From: an uncultured Enterovibrio sp.
Lineage (GTDB): Bacteria; Pseudomonadota; Gammaproteobacteria; Enterobacterales; Vibrionaceae
Assembly (NCBI GenBank): GCA_947041315.1
Contig: CAMRDW010000012.1
Coordinates: 1-34,529, forward strand
Reading direction: 5' to 3'
DNA length: 34,529 nt
Below, one piece after another: positions 33,296 to 34,529 of this stretch (within the stretch, counting starts at the first letter, position 1; the number at the start of each line of letters is the position of its first letter). The position numbers and the translations under genes are program-made. The notes under the pieces are model-generated. The model had not been told where the DNA came from and did not search any database. It saw nothing but the letters and a program-made list of their open reading frames with translations.

Positions 33296-33318
33296 AAGCT
33301 GCCTATGTGGCAGTGAAG
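33291..33318 (-). repeat. Solitary type I-F-like CRISPR repeat (candidate RNA anti-CRISPR)
   Basis: 28 bases match the array repeat at 22 positions and keep the I-F hairpin. Two of the differences are paired (CCGCC-GGCGG in the array becomes CTGCC-GGCAG here), so the stem is preserved by compensation. No second repeat is within 300 bp. One base after its 3' end (minus strand) the terminator starts, so a short RNA of repeat plus terminator hairpin would result. A weak promoter ATGACA-17-TCTTAA is upstream. This is the layout of solitary repeat units that act as Racr RNAs by capturing Cas6f and Cas7f; that function is inferred. Confidence 0.65.
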
Positions 33319-33547
33319 TTAAGACCCTAGCTCAAAATTATTGTCATTACAACCCCTTTTTTGCTCGCGTGACAAGCTGCTGCTGATGACCAAGATGATC
33401 GAAAAATTTTTATTTCACGCGAGTGTGACTCGTTTGTTTGTGACAAGGTCCAGGAAGGACCCAGTCATAAATCTCACATATGCGCATATAAAAGAATAAG
33501 CATTAACGCATATATAAGCCACCAAATAGGATTAAGGGACAACATCA
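33319..33547. other. Region between lone repeat and array
   Basis: No gene on either strand. Seen are a 9-bp inverted repeat, CTCGCGTGA near 33363 and TCACGCGAG near 33416, a small hairpin GGTCC-AGGAA-GGACC near 33449, and two CGCATATA boxes (about 33484 and 33508) in an AT-rich promoter-like stretch before the next start codon. Confidence 0.4.
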
Positions 33548-33663
33548 ATGGTGACAAAGGATGAAGACGATTTTAGTGGCTCAAAACTTTATATGTAGAA
33601 ACGGATAATTTGAAACGTGTTTTCGAAGATTTTGAAGGAAAAACAAAAAAAGAGACCGCATAA
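33548..33663 (+). pseudogene. Possible frame-broken small gene
   Basis: ATG at 33548 has AAGGGA eight bases ahead. The frame reads MVTKDEDDFSGSKLYM and stops at 33598. In another frame, without interruption from the same place, YVETDNLKRVFEDFEGKTKKETA follows to a stop at 33663. A small indel near 33590 would join both into a 38-residue protein. Whether this is a sequencing error, decay or just a short leader is open. Confidence 0.3.
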
Positions 33664-33695
33664 ATTGAAACATATTTTTTTGTTTAAATAGCATT

Positions 33696-34201
33696 TAAAC
33701 CCAATAACTACGTGGCGGTGAACGAAAGCCCCTAAAAGGGGCGAACGGTTAAATTTCTAAGCCGCCTGCGTGGCGGTGAACCATGAACGTGGGCTGTGAG
33801 CGTAAACGTAATTTTTCTAAGCCGCCTGCGTGGCGGTGAACTACCTCACCGACTACACAGCTAACTTTTGAAATTTCTAAGCCGCCTGCGTGGCGGTGAA
33901 CGAAGGTGATCATCATATCAGGGTGGCCATGGTTTTCTAAGCCGCCTGCGTGGCGGTGAACATCAATCTATGAGGCAAATAACACAGTTTTTTTTTCTAA
34001 GCCGCCTGCGTGGCGGTGAACCAAGCTGCAATAAGCGGGATCCCCCAGGGAGATTTCTAAGCCGCCTGCGTGGCGGTGAACTGCCGCGCGCGATTGCCAT
34101 CTCTGGCTGTAAATTTCTAAGCCGCCTGCGTGGCGGTGAACATTGGTCGGCGTTTTTGATAGTGTTCATTATTTTTCTAAGCCGCCTGCGTGGCGGTGAA
34201 C
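33696..34201 (-). CRISPR. Orphan type I-F CRISPR array, 8 spacers
   Basis: Eight identical 28-bp repeats start at 33754 and every 60 bp to 34174; spacers are 32 bp. A ninth, decayed repeat (33696-33723) keeps only the half next to the spacer (CGTGGCGGTGAAC) and is followed by a 30-bp spacer. On the minus strand the repeat begins GTTCACCGCC and ends GGCGGCTTAGAAA, the I-F form, so transcription runs right to left with the leader at 34202-34383 and the decayed repeat at the trailer. The trailer spacer holds a perfect GCCCC-TAAAA-GGGGC hairpin. No cas gene lies in the window; Cas6f and Cascade would come from the host. Confidence 0.93.
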
Positions 34202-34383
34202 TATAAATTCTGAAGCAAAAAGCCGCTAATAGCAAGGGATGCCCCCTTAAAACCTTCTTTTCACCTTGTAAAAAACAGGACCTCATAAGCGATTGTTTAT
34301 TAAGGGAATTATTTTCAATCAAAATAAGAAGGTCTAAACAAGGGTAAAAATAAACATTGTGGATTTTCAGATAGGGAGAAATC
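34202..34383 (-). promoter_or_regulatory. Presumed CRISPR leader
   Basis: The 180 bp flanking the intact end of the array are AT-rich and contain no credible gene. By repeat orientation the array promoter should lie here, read on the minus strand. I cannot point to a secure promoter or IHF site. Confidence 0.5.
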
Positions 34384-34457
34384 GTCTTAAGACACTATGT
34401 GACGGTGAATCCTCATTTGAGGTTTAAATAAAGGAAATTTTTTCTAATCTACCTACG
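34384..34457 (-). repeat. Decayed repeat-spacer-repeat remnant
   Basis: 34384-34410 matches the repeat with one deletion, keeping TGACGGTGAA at the spacer end. After 30 bases, 34441-34457 repeats the other half: TTTCTAATCTACCTACG, 13 of 17 bases matching. The 57-bp step fits the array period. It is a remnant of an older array, or the edge of another one beyond the window. Confidence 0.5.
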
Positions 34458-34529
34458 AAAATAAACCGCATAAAATGAGAATTGATCTTTTCCCAAATTA
34501 TACGGCGGCATTTCCCATTCCAACCACCC

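Noticed and set aside
33963-34322. Open frames across the CRISPR array on both strands (repeating SPPRRRLRK and FLSRLRGGE)
   Set aside because: They are translations of the 60-bp repeat-spacer units, a known artefact of arrays whose unit length is a multiple of three.
34453-34529. Minus-strand frame open to the right window edge, reading WLEWEMPPYNLGKDQFSF
   Set aside because: Only 25 codons, overlapping a decayed CRISPR repeat; another frame is open as well, so there is too little to call a gene.

Overview
The window looks like most of a temperate myovirus that probably lives as a plasmid (a phage-plasmid). Virtually all structural genes lie on the minus strand. The base composition is AT-rich. 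The type I-F CRISPR repeat and the virion gene order suggest a marine gammaproteobacterial host (Vibrionaceae, Moritella, Shewanella or relatives). The combination of lambda-type packaging genes, an HK97-type protease-capsid fusion and a P2-type contractile tail recalls phages of the VP882/phiHAP-1/VHML type. That host and relative assignment is inference; no search was possible.

Layout, read in the direction of minus-strand transcription. At 25.3-22.1 kb are a Q-like late regulator, a small unknown protein, an Acb2/Tad1-like nucleotide sponge (anti-CBASS/anti-Thoeris candidate), a tyrosine recombinase with a dif-like palindrome just downstream, a holin, a spanin-like lipoprotein and a small helical protein. 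No endolysin is visible. At 22.1-14.4 kb are a probable cos region, the small and large terminase, a head-joining protein, the portal, the protease-capsid fusion, a head-tail attachment protein and a minor tail Z-like protein. At 14.4-5.0 kb is the P2 tail module in order V, W, J, I, an HxH-rich fibre, sheath FI, tube FII, E with a -1 frameshift product, tape measure T, U, X, D. At 5.0-0.2 kb are two long fibre genes and a DNA adenine methyltransferase.

The other arm (25.5-34.5 kb) carries a CI-like repressor on the plus strand whose autocleavage residues appear to be missing, a zinc-ribbon membrane protein, a small ParA with a partner gene, two iteron-bearing duplicated promoters, several small regulators, a membrane protein, and a plasmid-type RepA. 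RepA has a hairpin over its ribosome binding site and a DnaA box downstream. Replication and partition genes in place of a phage replication module are the main argument for plasmid-like maintenance.

The right end is the most unusual part. It holds an orphan type I-F CRISPR array (eight perfect repeats, one decayed terminal repeat, eight spacers) without cas genes. About 380 bp away is a lone, diverged I-F repeat with compensatory stem changes, directly followed on the minus strand by a strong terminator. That is the architecture of a solitary repeat unit, the class from which RNA anti-CRISPRs (Racr) are known. Further decayed repeat copies lie on the leader side. Together with the Acb2/Tad1-like protein, the element seems to carry tools both to borrow and to block host defences.
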